Below, piece after piece: positions 41,156-49,009 of a stretch of 64,000 nucleotides of DNA. The notes below the pieces were generated by a model, which was given only the letters and a program-made list of their open reading frames with translations, was not told the origin of the DNA and did not search any database. Both the position numbers and the translations under genes were made by a program. The number at the start of each line of letters is the position of its first letter. Positions within the stretch are counted from its first letter, which is position 1. The stretch covers positions 248,001 to 312,000 of the forward strand of contig NZ_LGCL01000016.1 of assembly GCF_001306115.1 (NCBI RefSeq), read 5' to 3'. Origin of the DNA: Ornatilinea apprima. Lineage in GTDB: Bacteria > Chloroflexota > Anaerolineae > Anaerolineales > Anaerolineaceae.

Positions 41156-42244
41156 TTGCGCTGGAAGGGCGATGATGAAGCGAAAGTAACGGTGGCGGTG
41201 TTGACCCAATTCAACGTGTTGAACTTAAACGATCAAGAGCCTGCTGAAATCCTGGTCGGGCGGAATTTGCGTGATCTGCGCACCCGGCAGGGGTTATCTC
41301 TGCGTGGGCTGGCAGATTTGAGCGGTTTGAATATCAACACCCTTAGCCTGGTGGAAAATGGCAAGTCCTCTCCTTCGGTGGGCACTTTGCAGCAGCTCGC
41401 CCAGGCGCTGAATGTGCCCATTTCCGCATTTTTTGAGATTCCTGCGGTTGAAAAAAGGATTGTTTTCACCAGCGCCGGGCAAAGGCCGCAAACCGCGTTC
41501 GGCAGCACCCAAATGCAAAACCTGGGTCAAGACTTTGCCGGTCAGGCGGTTCAGCCGTTTGTGGTGTGCTTGCAGCCAGGCATGGGCAGCGGAGACCGGA
41601 TGATCGTTCACACCGGTTCAGAATTTGTTTACTGCCTGGGCGGCCGCATCCGGTACAGAATCGACGAGGAAGAGTATCTGATGACCGCTGGCGACAGCCT
41701 GCTGTTTGAATCGCACCTGCCGCATTGTTGGGAAAATATTGGGGAAGATGCGGCGCAAATTTTGCTTGTTCTTTACCCATCTGATGAACATGAAGAACCA
41801 GGTGGTAGACATTTTTCCATTCAAACATTGAAAAAGGAGATTAATATGAAAATTGCAGTGATCACCGATGACGGAAAGACGATCAGCCAGCATTTTGGCC
41901 GCGCGCAGTATTATTTGATCTTGACCATTGAAGAGGGGCAGGTGGTGGCGCGGGAGATGCGCAATAAGATGGGCCATTCCCATTTTGTTTCTCAATCACC
42001 CGCGGAGGAATCACACGGCGCCGGGCATGGCATGGATGCCTCTTCACACAACAAGCATGTCAGCATGGCTGAAACGATCGCGGATTGTAAAGTCTTATTG
42101 TGCGGCGGCATGGGAATGGGCGCGTACCAGAGCATGACCCAGCTCAACATCCAACCGGTGGTAACGACTCATCGCGATATTGACGAAGCCGTCCAGGCGT
42201 TTATCGATGGAAAACTGATTGACCATACGGAATTGCTGCACTAG
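41156..42244 (+). CDS. HTH-cupin regulator fused to a NifX-like (ORP-type) domain
   Basis: A single frame of 362 residues. Residues about 30-100 are an Xre helix-turn-helix (NLRDLRTRQGLSLRGLADLSGLN), 140-225 a cupin (MIVHTGSEFVYCLGGRIRYRI, DSLLFESHLPHCWENIGED) and 231-362 a NifX/NifB-accessory domain (MKIAVITDDGKTISQHFGRAQYY). The last domain has its own ATG at 41846 with AAGGAG 5 bases upstream, so a free 132-residue NifX protein may also be made. It also carries a His-rich loop (SHGAGHGMDASSHNKH) able to bind metal. The true start is unsure: the frame opens with TTG at 41156, and GTG codons follow. Fusion of regulator and cofactor carrier suggests direct cofactor-dependent control. Confidence 0.85.
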   Translation: MRWKGDDEAKVTVAVLTQFNVLNLNDQEPAEILVGRNLRDLRTRQGLSLRGLADLSGLNINTLSLVENGKSSPSVGTLQQLAQALNVPISAFFEIPAVEKRIVFTSAGQRPQTAFGSTQMQNLGQDFAGQAVQPFVVCLQPGMGSGDRMIVHTGSEFVYCLGGRIRYRIDEEEYLMTAGDSLLFESHLPHCWENIGEDAAQILLVLYPSDEHEEPGGRHFSIQTLKKEINMKIAVITDDGKTISQHFGRAQYYLILTIEEGQVVAREMRNKMGHSHFVSQSPAEESHGAGHGMDASSHNKHVSMAETIADCKVLLCGGMGMGAYQSMTQLNIQPVVTTHRDIDEAVQAFIDGKLIDHTELLH

Positions 42245-42298
42245 GCTGAATTTCTGTAGTCGGGCCTGGAACGAAGTTATACCAAACAAGGATACAAC

Positions 42299-42637
42299 AT
42301 GATAATTTTTATCTCCGCGCAAGAGCCGAAATTGGATGGAGCCATTGATGAACGCTTTGGACGCTGCCCTTACTTGATCAAGATGGATACGGAAAGCGGC
42401 CAATGGGAAGCGCTTGCCAACCCCGGAGCAAGTCATTCTGGCGGGGCCGGTGTGGCCGCCGCGCAATTCTTGATTGATCAGAAGGCCAATGTTGCCATCA
42501 GCGGAGATTTTGGCCCGCACGCCGCCTCCGCGCTGGCCGCCGCAAATGTGGAGATGCGCCTGTTTGGCGATCACACCTCCAGCGTGCAGCAGATTCTCAG
42601 CCGTTATGAGCAGGGGCTGCTGCCCGCTTTCAAGTGA
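42299..42637 (+). CDS. NifX/NifB-accessory (dinitrogenase Fe-Mo cofactor) family protein
   Basis: The 112-residue single-domain protein has the NifX fold: KLDGAIDERFGRCPYLIKMD, then NPGASHSGGAGVAAAQFLIDQKANVAISGDFGPHAASAL. This family binds Mo-Fe or Mo-Cu clusters; the orange protein ORP of Desulfovibrio belongs to it. There are no nif genes here, so nitrogen fixation is unlikely and an ORP-like role is the better guess. The ATG lies in a short gap after the fusion gene and 14 bases before the first Mrp-type ATPase gene. Confidence 0.88.
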   Translation: MIIFISAQEPKLDGAIDERFGRCPYLIKMDTESGQWEALANPGASHSGGAGVAAAQFLIDQKANVAISGDFGPHAASALAAANVEMRLFGDHTSSVQQILSRYEQGLLPAFK

Positions 42638-42651
42638 AAGAGGACTAGAAA

Positions 42652-43518
42652 ATGCGAATCGCGGTAGCCAGCGGCAAAGGCGGAACCGGCAAAACGACCA
42701 TCGCCACCAGTCTGGCGCTAAGCCTGTCGGCGGAACGAGAAACCTGGTACGTGGATTGTGACGTGGAGGCCCCGAATGGACATTTGTTCCTCAGGCCAAA
42801 CTTTACCTACAGCACCCAGGCAGTAATTAAAATCCCACAAATTCAGGTCGACCAATGCACAATGTGTGGTAAATGTGTGGAAGTATGCCAGTTTCATGCC
42901 CTGGCGAATGTGGTTAAGTCCATTATGGTATTTCCGCAGCTTTGTCACGGATGCGGAAGCTGTACCTTAAACTGCCCGGTGCAGGCGATCAGCGAAGTGG
43001 ATAACCCGATTGGCATGCTTGAGTCTGGCTTCACGGCCGAGGGCATTCAATTTCGACGCGGAGTATTAAGCATCAGCGAGCCAATGCCTACCCCGGTGAT
43101 TCGCCAATTGAAGCGCATGGACCAGGCCCCCGACGATGCCCTGGTGATTCTGGATTCACCGCCGGGGGCGTCCTGCTCTGTGGTGGAGACGCTGCGCGGG
43201 GCGGACTACGCGCTGCTGGTAACCGAACCCACTCCCTTTGGCCTGCATGACCTGAAACAAATGATCGGAATTGTGCAGGATATGAATATTCCCGCCGGGA
43301 TTGTGGTCAACCGCGATGGAATTGGCAGCCCGCAGGTGGAGGCCTATTTGCTTGAGCTCTCGCTTCCCATTCTGCTGCGCGTGCCGTTCGATAAAAAAAT
43401 CGCCAGCGGGATCGCCGCGGGTGAATCGCTGATGGCTGTGCGTCCAGAGTACCGGCAGGATTTTGTGGAACTGTACCAGGCGATTTGTGATCAGGTGAAA
43501 GCAGGCAAACCATGCTAA
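42652..43518 (+). CDS. MinD/Mrp-type ATPase with inserted 4Fe-4S ferredoxin domain (copy 1)
   Basis: This 288-residue protein has a deviant Walker A ASGKGGTGKTT (residues 6-16), then a two-cluster ferredoxin insert with CTMCGKCVEVCQF and CHGCGSCTLNCPV (about residues 66-110), and the ATPase region VILDSPPGASCSVVETL and LVTEPTPFGLHDLKQM. Proteins of this layout are the paired P-loop ATPases of the ORP complex, thought to insert or transfer a metal cluster using ATP. The reading frame ends seven bases inside the next, paralogous gene. Confidence 0.92.
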   Translation: MRIAVASGKGGTGKTTIATSLALSLSAERETWYVDCDVEAPNGHLFLRPNFTYSTQAVIKIPQIQVDQCTMCGKCVEVCQFHALANVVKSIMVFPQLCHGCGSCTLNCPVQAISEVDNPIGMLESGFTAEGIQFRRGVLSISEPMPTPVIRQLKRMDQAPDDALVILDSPPGASCSVVETLRGADYALLVTEPTPFGLHDLKQMIGIVQDMNIPAGIVVNRDGIGSPQVEAYLLELSLPILLRVPFDKKIASGIAAGESLMAVRPEYRQDFVELYQAICDQVKAGKPC

Positions 43519-44444
43519 ACCAACCCCGTCGGGCGCAGCAGTTGGTGGTTTTAAGCGGAAAAGGGGGCACGGGTAAAACCAGTTTGTGCGCAGCATTCGC
43601 GCACCTGGCGAATCAAAATTCGCTTTCAGCCATATTCGTAGACGCGGATGTAGACGCCGCCAATCTCAGTCTGGTTCTACGCCCCAATCAGTCTGAAACG
43701 CATGAGTTCTGGGGCGGATCACTGGCGGAGATTACCCCGCACCTGTGCACGGGATGCGGCGCGTGTGAGTCGGTTTGTCGCTATGACGCGGCCTTACCCG
43801 ATCCCCATTCCTTGGGAAAATATGCCATCGATCCCATCGCGTGTGATGGCTGCGCGGCGTGCGTTTATGCCTGCCCGGAAGAGGCCATCCGCATGGTTCA
43901 ACAGCAGGAGGGTAACTGGTTCCATTCTCAAACTGCTTACGGAGAGCTGTTCCACGCCGAGCTGTTCCCCGGCCGGGAAAATTCCGGCAAACTGGTTACC
44001 CTGGTCAAGCAGCAGGCGCGCCTGAGGGCTGAAGAGTCTCATTTACCCCTGATGGTGGTGGATGGGCCGCCCGGCATTGGCTGCCCGGTGATCTCGGCCT
44101 GCGCCGGGGCAGACCTGGGGCTGGTGGTAACCGAGCCGAGCCTGGCCGGATTGCACGATCTGAAACGCGTGTTTGGAACGCTGCAACATTTCCATGTGCC
44201 GGTGCTGGTTTGCATCAATAAGGCTGATCTTTACCCGGAAGGCGCGCGCCAGATTCGGGAGTTTGCCGAAGAGCAGGGCGTTGAAATTGCCGGTGAGATT
44301 CCTTTTGACGAAAGCGTTCCCCAGGCCATGCTTGCCGGCCTTCCGATCAATGAAATGTTCCCCAAATCACCGGCTGCGCAAGCCGCGGCACAGACCTGGG
44401 CGGCGACGATGGCCAGGATGATGGATCTACAGGTGAACCGATGA
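43512..44444 (+). CDS. MinD/Mrp-type ATPase with inserted 4Fe-4S ferredoxin domain (copy 2)
   Basis: This 310-residue paralogue of the preceding gene has Walker A LSGKGGTGKTS (about 14-24), ferredoxin motifs CTGCGACESVCRY and CDGCAACVYACPEEAI, and VVDGPPGIGCPVISACAG. Two such ATPases in tandem, not identical, are the rule in ORP clusters and they probably form a heterodimer. Overlapping start and stop codons with both neighbours indicate tight translational coupling. Confidence 0.92.
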   Translation: MLNQPRRAQQLVVLSGKGGTGKTSLCAAFAHLANQNSLSAIFVDADVDAANLSLVLRPNQSETHEFWGGSLAEITPHLCTGCGACESVCRYDAALPDPHSLGKYAIDPIACDGCAACVYACPEEAIRMVQQQEGNWFHSQTAYGELFHAELFPGRENSGKLVTLVKQQARLRAEESHLPLMVVDGPPGIGCPVISACAGADLGLVVTEPSLAGLHDLKRVFGTLQHFHVPVLVCINKADLYPEGARQIREFAEEQGVEIAGEIPFDESVPQAMLAGLPINEMFPKSPAAQAAAQTWAATMARMMDLQVNR

Positions 44445-44740
44445 ACGAAAAGTTAATTGGTGCGGTGTTGGAAAAATTACGCGAGGTGATGGACCCGGAG
44501 ACGGGTGTGGATGTGGTGCGCATGCGCCTGATCGAGAATTTGGTCTGCGACGAGGACGGGGATATTTCTTACACCTTTCGGCCTTCGTCCCCCCTTTGCC
44601 CCATCGCGGTTCCTTTGGCAATGGAAATCATTCAGGCGGTCAGCGATGTGCCGGGGGTTAACCGCCAGCACATGCAGGTGGTTGATTATGTTCAGGCTGA
44701 CCAGCTCAATGCGTTATTGAAAACCATTTTGCAGTCTTGA
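44441..44740 (+). CDS. MIP18/PaaD-like (DUF59) iron-sulfur assembly protein
   Basis: This 99-residue protein opens LIGAVLEKLREVMDPETGVDVVRMRLIENL, the DUF59 pattern (VMDPE...VDVV), and carries a Cys in FRPSSPLCPIAVPLAMEI, the position used for Fe-S cluster transfer. In other bacteria this domain is fused to Mrp ATPases; here it is a separate gene overlapping the second ATPase by four bases (ATGA). It probably hands clusters between the ATPases and the NifX proteins. Confidence 0.88.
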   Translation: MNEKLIGAVLEKLREVMDPETGVDVVRMRLIENLVCDEDGDISYTFRPSSPLCPIAVPLAMEIIQAVSDVPGVNRQHMQVVDYVQADQLNALLKTILQS

Positions 44741-44802
44741 TGAACTGCCAATCAGCTTTTACCGATAGGTTCTGCTGATGTGATGAGTTGAAAGGGGTGA
44801 GG

Positions 44803-45744
44803 ATGATCGCTTTTGGTCCAGTTCCATCCAGAAGGTTAGGACACAGCCTTGGAATTAATCACATCCCGCCCAAGCACTGCCCGTATTCCTGTGTATACTG
44901 CCAGGTGGGGAGAACGACTGCGCTCACCCTGAAGCGAAGAGTTTTTTATCCGCTGGCTCAAATTCTGCGTGAGGTAGAAGAAAAAATCGCCAGCAGCCGC
45001 CAGCTTGGCCTACCGATTGACTACTTAACCCTGGTGCCAGACGGTGAACCCACGCTCGATCTGCAATTGGGAGCAATAATCCAGTCGTTAAAACAATTTC
45101 AGATTCCTGTCGCGGTGATCTCAAATGCCGCTTTGATTGACCGGCCTGAAGTGCGGGAAGAATTGTCGGCCGCGGATTGGGTTTCTCTAAAAGTAGACAC
45201 TGTTGATGATCTGGAATGGAAGAAAATAAATCGTCCGCAGGGTCATTTGGTTTTGTCTGCGCTACTCAACGGCATGATGGATTTCAAGCGTATGTTCTCA
45301 GGCACGCTGGTTACCGAAACCATGCTGGTGTCTGGAATCAATGAAAGCCAAGACTCTCTCCAGCGATTGGCAGCCTACTTATTGAAGCTTCAGCCTTCGC
45401 GTTCCTTCCTTTCCATCCCAACCCGCCCACCGGCTGAAACCTGGGTAAAATCACCGGAGGCAGGGCAGTTGGGAAGCATCCTGGAATTTTTCGCTGAGCG
45501 AGTACCCTTTATGGATTTATTGTTTGAAGCAGAGGCTGCTGATTTTCATTCAACCGGCAGCTTTGTTGATGACCTGCTGGCTATCACTGCTGTCCATCCA
45601 ATTCGCGAACGCGCATTGCGAAAAATGGTAGAACAAGCCGGGGAAGACTGGTCAACCGTGGAGAGACTTGTTGCAGAAGCGCGGATGATTGCGATCCCCT
45701 ATCGCGAAGAGGTTTTCTTCCTGCGTAAACACGCAGAAAAATAG
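44803..45744 (+). CDS. Radical SAM protein
   Basis: About 313 residues. The radical SAM CxxxCxxC motif is CPYSCVYC, followed by QVGRTTALTLKRRVFYPLAQ and the GEPT-like SAM-binding segment LVPDGEPTLDLQLG. It belongs to the COG0731-type group of small radical SAM enzymes, whose substrates are mostly unknown. I set the start at 44803 (MIAFGPVPSRRLGHS), with GGGGTGAGG immediately upstream. It closes the Mrp/NifX cluster and may build or modify the cofactor handled by its neighbours, but no substrate can be assigned. Confidence 0.88.
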   Translation: MIAFGPVPSRRLGHSLGINHIPPKHCPYSCVYCQVGRTTALTLKRRVFYPLAQILREVEEKIASSRQLGLPIDYLTLVPDGEPTLDLQLGAIIQSLKQFQIPVAVISNAALIDRPEVREELSAADWVSLKVDTVDDLEWKKINRPQGHLVLSALLNGMMDFKRMFSGTLVTETMLVSGINESQDSLQRLAAYLLKLQPSRSFLSIPTRPPAETWVKSPEAGQLGSILEFFAERVPFMDLLFEAEAADFHSTGSFVDDLLAITAVHPIRERALRKMVEQAGEDWSTVERLVAEARMIAIPYREEVFFLRKHAEK

Positions 45745-45797
45745 GAGCGAAAGCCCTGATTGGAGGAAAAGAAAGGTATGGTATTCTATTTCTCGCT

Positions 45798-45803
45798 TAT
45801 AAT
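45798..45803 (+). promoter_or_regulatory. -10 element very close to the next start codon
   Basis: A consensus TATAAT ends 6 bases before the ATG at 45810, so a transcript starting from it would begin at or beside the start codon. No convincing -35 is visible. Confidence 0.35.
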
Positions 45804-45809
45804 GAGCAA

Positions 45810-46895
45810 ATGAATACAACCATCCCCACTTCTTTTTCTACGGATTCTGTCTACCGGCGGCTGGCGCGCGTGTTGGATGAGCTGCCGAACCGTTTTCCCG
45901 CGGCGGAGGACGAGTCGGATCTGCGCCTGCTGGCCAAGTTGTTCAGCGAGCCCGAAGCGGAACTGGCGGCGCAGTTATCACTTGACCTGGAAACCCCGGC
46001 ACAGATCGCCGGGCGGTTGGGGCGCGATATGCGCGAGACGGCCGGTTTGCTGAAAGAGATGTCCAGAAAAGGGCTGATCACTATCGGCAAGACCAAAGAG
46101 GGGCGGCTGGGGTTTGGCTTGATGCCCTTTGTGGTGGGAATTTATGAAGCGCAGGTCAACCGCATGGACGCGGAAATGGCCGAGCTGTATGAAGCCTACT
46201 ATCAATCGGCTTTCCACCGCGCGCTGCTGGAGCAGCCTCAGGTTCACCGCGTGATTCCAGTCGGCGAAAGCGTGAAGAATAATATGGAAGTGCGCCCGTT
46301 TGAGAGCGCGTCCGAGATTGTCAATATGGCGCAGTCGTGGGGCGTGGTAGACTGCATCTGCCGCACGCAAAAAGCTCTGATCGGTAAACCCTGCGGCCAT
46401 CCGCTGGATGTGTGCATGATTTTGAGCACCCAGCCCAACGCCTTTGATAACAACGTGACCGGCATCCGCATGCAAACCCAGGAAGAAGCGCTGCAAACCT
46501 TGCAGCGCGCGGCGCAAGCCGGCCTGGTGCACTGTGTGAGCAACCATCAGCGCGAGCTGTGGTATATCTGCAATTGCTGTACCTGCTCTTGCGGTGTGCT
46601 GCGCGGGATGGCCGAAATGGGAATCGCGAATGTGGTGGCGCGCTCGGCGTTTGTCAACCAGGTGGACGAGAGCTTGTGCGTTGGCTGCGGGGAGTGCATG
46701 CAGGCTTGCCAGTTTAGCGCCCTGACGCTGGAAGACGTGATCCGCGTGGACGCGATGCGCTGTGTGGGCTGCGGCCTGTGCGTGCCGGTTTGCCCGCAAG
46801 ACGCCTTGAGCCTGGTGCGCCGACCCGGAGAAGAAGATCCGCCGCCGACGGAAGAGGACTGGCGGCAGGTGCGCCGGTCCGCTCATCTCCATTAA
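45810..46895 (+). CDS. Iron-sulfur protein with N-terminal helix-turn-helix and two ferredoxin motifs
   Basis: This 361-residue protein begins with a winged-helix-like segment (LETPAQIAGRLGRDMRETAGLLKEMSRKGLI, about residues 60-90), followed by Cys-rich central motifs (CICRTQKALIGKPCGHP and CNCCTCSCGVL, about residues 185-260) and a C-terminal 2x4Fe-4S ferredoxin (CVGCGECMQACQF, CVGCGLCVPVCPQD). It could be a redox-sensing DNA-binding protein or an electron carrier that kept a structural HTH. It lies after the ORP-like cluster on the same strand, with its own -10 and a strong terminator, so it is probably a separate unit. Confidence 0.85.
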   Translation: MNTTIPTSFSTDSVYRRLARVLDELPNRFPAAEDESDLRLLAKLFSEPEAELAAQLSLDLETPAQIAGRLGRDMRETAGLLKEMSRKGLITIGKTKEGRLGFGLMPFVVGIYEAQVNRMDAEMAELYEAYYQSAFHRALLEQPQVHRVIPVGESVKNNMEVRPFESASEIVNMAQSWGVVDCICRTQKALIGKPCGHPLDVCMILSTQPNAFDNNVTGIRMQTQEEALQTLQRAAQAGLVHCVSNHQRELWYICNCCTCSCGVLRGMAEMGIANVVARSAFVNQVDESLCVGCGECMQACQFSALTLEDVIRVDAMRCVGCGLCVPVCPQDALSLVRRPGEEDPPPTEEDWRQVRRSAHLH

Positions 46896-46910
46896 ACACC
46901 AGAAAAGAAG

Positions 46911-46942
46911 AAAACCGGCCTGAAAGGCCGGTTCTTTGTCTT
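46911..46942 (+). terminator. Intrinsic terminator between convergent genes
   Basis: AACCGGCC (46913-46920) pairs with GGCCGGTT (46926-46933) around TGAAA and is followed by CTTTGTCTT. On the other strand an A-rich flank becomes TTTTCTTCTTTTC, so it may work in both directions. Confidence 0.85.
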
Positions 46943-46956
46943 CATGGAAATGCAAT

Positions 46957-47994
46957 TTAGAAAAACACCTTGAACAGCTTGAGCGCCTGCTGCTTCCAGG
47001 GGACGCGGTGGGTTACGCCTTCGCCTTCGGTGAAGCCGTCTTTATTTTCCAGGTACCATTGGTAATTGCGCAGCATGGCCTCCTGGTTGGAGTACTGCGG
47101 GTCGAAGCCCAACACCTTCTGGGCTTTTTCGATTGAAACAAACGAATCTTTGGAAGCAGTCTCGTAGATCCAGGGGTAGAGGGGGGATAATTTCATGGCT
47201 TCCAGCACCTTCAGGGCAAGGATGACCGGCCCAACCGGGAAGGGGATGATGCGCTTGCCAAACCCGGCGGCATCCAGCACGGCCTGATAATCCTGCTTCA
47301 TGGTGGTGTAGCGCGCCGCGCCAATGTTGAACGTGTCGTTCACCGCGTCCGCGTCGAGGGTGATGCAGGCATGGATGGCGCGGCACAGGTCTTCCACGTC
47401 GAGGAGCTGGTAGCGATTGTTTCCGGAACCGATCATGGGGAAATGGCGGCCTTCGCTGGCCCATTCATAGAAAATGGCGAAGACGCCCAACCGTTCCGGC
47501 CCCACAAAAGACTTGGGGCGCAAGACGGGCACACACATCCCTTTATCGCGAAATTCATGGCAGATTTCTTCGGCTTTGACTTTGGCCTCACCATAAGGCC
47601 CCACGCCGATCATTTTGTCCGTTTCATACAGCGGATGGTGGTCGGGAACGCCGTACACAGCGGTAGAAGAAATATGAATGAAGCGCTTGACGCCGTATTC
47701 CAACGCCTGTTCAAACAGAATACGGGTGCCTTCCACATCGGTGGAGTAAATTTCTTCGGGGGTGTAGAGCGGCAGGGCGGCGGCGGTGTGAATAACAATA
47801 TCCGCGCCTTGCATGCTGCGTTTCACCGCCTCACGGTCGCGGATGTCTCCTTGCAGGAAGGTGATTTGATCACGTTCCGGGTAAGTAAAGTCCACCAGGT
47901 CGATGCCAGAAATGTCTTCATATCCCTGTGCAAGCAGGTACCGCACCAGATTGATGCTGAGAAATCCGCTGATGCCGGTGATATAAATTTTCAT
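46957..47994 (-). CDS. NAD-dependent epimerase/dehydratase
   Basis: This 345-residue extended short-chain dehydrogenase has the Rossmann motif TGISGFLS (residues 5-12, GxxGxxx form), FLQGDIRD for the adenine pocket, HISSTAVYGVP with the catalytic Ser/Thr, and YGEAK as YxxxK. The C-terminal part resembles sugar-nucleotide epimerases or 3-beta-hydroxysteroid-like enzymes; the substrate is not determined. It is a single gene read toward the terminator after the ferredoxin gene. Confidence 0.9.
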   Translation of the reverse strand: MKIYITGISGFLSINLVRYLLAQGYEDISGIDLVDFTYPERDQITFLQGDIRDREAVKRSMQGADIVIHTAAALPLYTPEEIYSTDVEGTRILFEQALEYGVKRFIHISSTAVYGVPDHHPLYETDKMIGVGPYGEAKVKAEEICHEFRDKGMCVPVLRPKSFVGPERLGVFAIFYEWASEGRHFPMIGSGNNRYQLLDVEDLCRAIHACITLDADAVNDTFNIGAARYTTMKQDYQAVLDAAGFGKRIIPFPVGPVILALKVLEAMKLSPLYPWIYETASKDSFVSIEKAQKVLGFDPQYSNQEAMLRNYQWYLENKDGFTEGEGVTHRVPWKQQALKLFKVFF

Positions 47995-48380
47995 AGTTTA
48001 GTTCCTCTTTCATTGCAGAATTATCCTGCAAAAATCCGCGAATGATAAAGATTGCCCCAAAAATTAGTTTGTCTTACCGCATTATAATGCAATCCGCGAT
48101 GGGATTAGAATTACAGTATTGTAATTTCCTTGAAATACCTGAGGGCCGTGCTCACAACCCCCTGGACTTAAAGAACAACCGATCGGCCAGGTAGGAAGGG
48201 AATACCGTCTTACAAGTAAAGAAATAGTTGAAAAAGTCCAAATTCGACCAATAAATAACGAAGAAGCATTTTTCTTCGCGTGAATTGTGTATAATAAATG
48301 AGAACCTGGAGATATATAAACCGTTGCTTGAATAGGCGGAAAGTCCGGATTCAAAATCAATTCACACGAGGAGGAAACGT
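47995..48380. promoter_or_regulatory. Divergent regulatory region before the ferritin-like gene
   Basis: About 385 bp without a gene, with two clear palindromes. AATTACA-GTAT-TGTAATT lies at 48109-48126. CGAAGAA-GCATTT-TTCTTCG lies at 48259-48278, immediately upstream of TATAAT (48290-48295), the likely -10 of the ferritin-like gene. The second is well placed to be a repressor site, for example for a metal or redox regulator; the binding protein is not known. Confidence 0.45.
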
Positions 48381-48878
48381 ATGGGTACTAAAGGACGATC
48401 TATCGTCGGTATGGATGTAGATGAATTATTGGCAACTCTCAACCGCGCGTTCGCAGATGAATGGCTGGCCTACTACCAGTATTGGCTGGGCGCGAAAGTG
48501 GTGAAAGGCCCGATGAAAGACGCGGTTGCTTCTGAGCTGCTTTTGCATGCCACCGAAGAACTGTCCCACGCGGACATGCTCGCCGCGCGTATCATCCAAC
48601 TGGGCGGCACGCCATTGATTACCCCGGAAGAGTGGTTCAAGAACACCCACTGCGGTTATGACGCGCCCACGGATGCCTTTGTGAAAGAAATTTTGGCCCA
48701 GAACATCAAGGGCGAGCAGTGCGCCATCGATGTGTACCAGAAGGTACTGGAGATGGTCAAGGACAAAGACCCCGTAACTTACAATATTGTCCTGACCATT
48801 CTGGAGCAAGAAGTGGAGCACGAAGAAGACTTGCAGTCACTGGATGAAGACATTGAAATGCTGATGATTCGCAAGTAA
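48381..48878 (+). CDS. Ferritin-like protein (Dps-like)
   Basis: This 165-residue four-helix-bundle protein carries di-iron ligand positions in NRAFADEWLAYYQYW (Glu), LLHATEELSHADMLAARI (Glu, His), NIKGEQCAIDVYQ (Glu) and LEQEVEHEEDLQ (Glu, His). The two Cys (THCGYD and EQCAID) resemble the Dps-like (DpsL) group of anaerobes. GAGGAGGAAACGT before the ATG is a strong ribosome site. It probably stores iron and removes peroxide, a common protection for anaerobes. It is a single-gene unit. Confidence 0.9.
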   Translation: MGTKGRSIVGMDVDELLATLNRAFADEWLAYYQYWLGAKVVKGPMKDAVASELLLHATEELSHADMLAARIIQLGGTPLITPEEWFKNTHCGYDAPTDAFVKEILAQNIKGEQCAIDVYQKVLEMVKDKDPVTYNIVLTILEQEVEHEEDLQSLDEDIEMLMIRK

Positions 48879-48892
48879 AGAATTTCAACAAC

Positions 48893-48930
48893 AACCGGAC
48901 GGTTGATTGGCCGTCCGGTTTTGTTTTTAA
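48893..48930 (+). terminator. Intrinsic terminator of the ferritin-like gene
   Basis: AACCGGACGG (48893-48902) and CCGTCCGGTT (48911-48920) form a perfect 10-bp stem followed by TTGTTTTT. Confidence 0.93.
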
Positions 48931-49009
48931 TCGGGTTTGGGTGTTTCTGATTGTCTGAAAGTTCTACTGAATTGAAATAAGCAGCTTTTTGGGTGAAAGC
49001 TATCCAATT

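Noticed and set aside
42299-44444. Nitrogenase cofactor genes suggested by NifX and ferredoxin-ATPase domains
   Set aside because: No nifH, nifD, nifK, nifE, nifN or true nifB is present. The set fits an ORP-like complex better.
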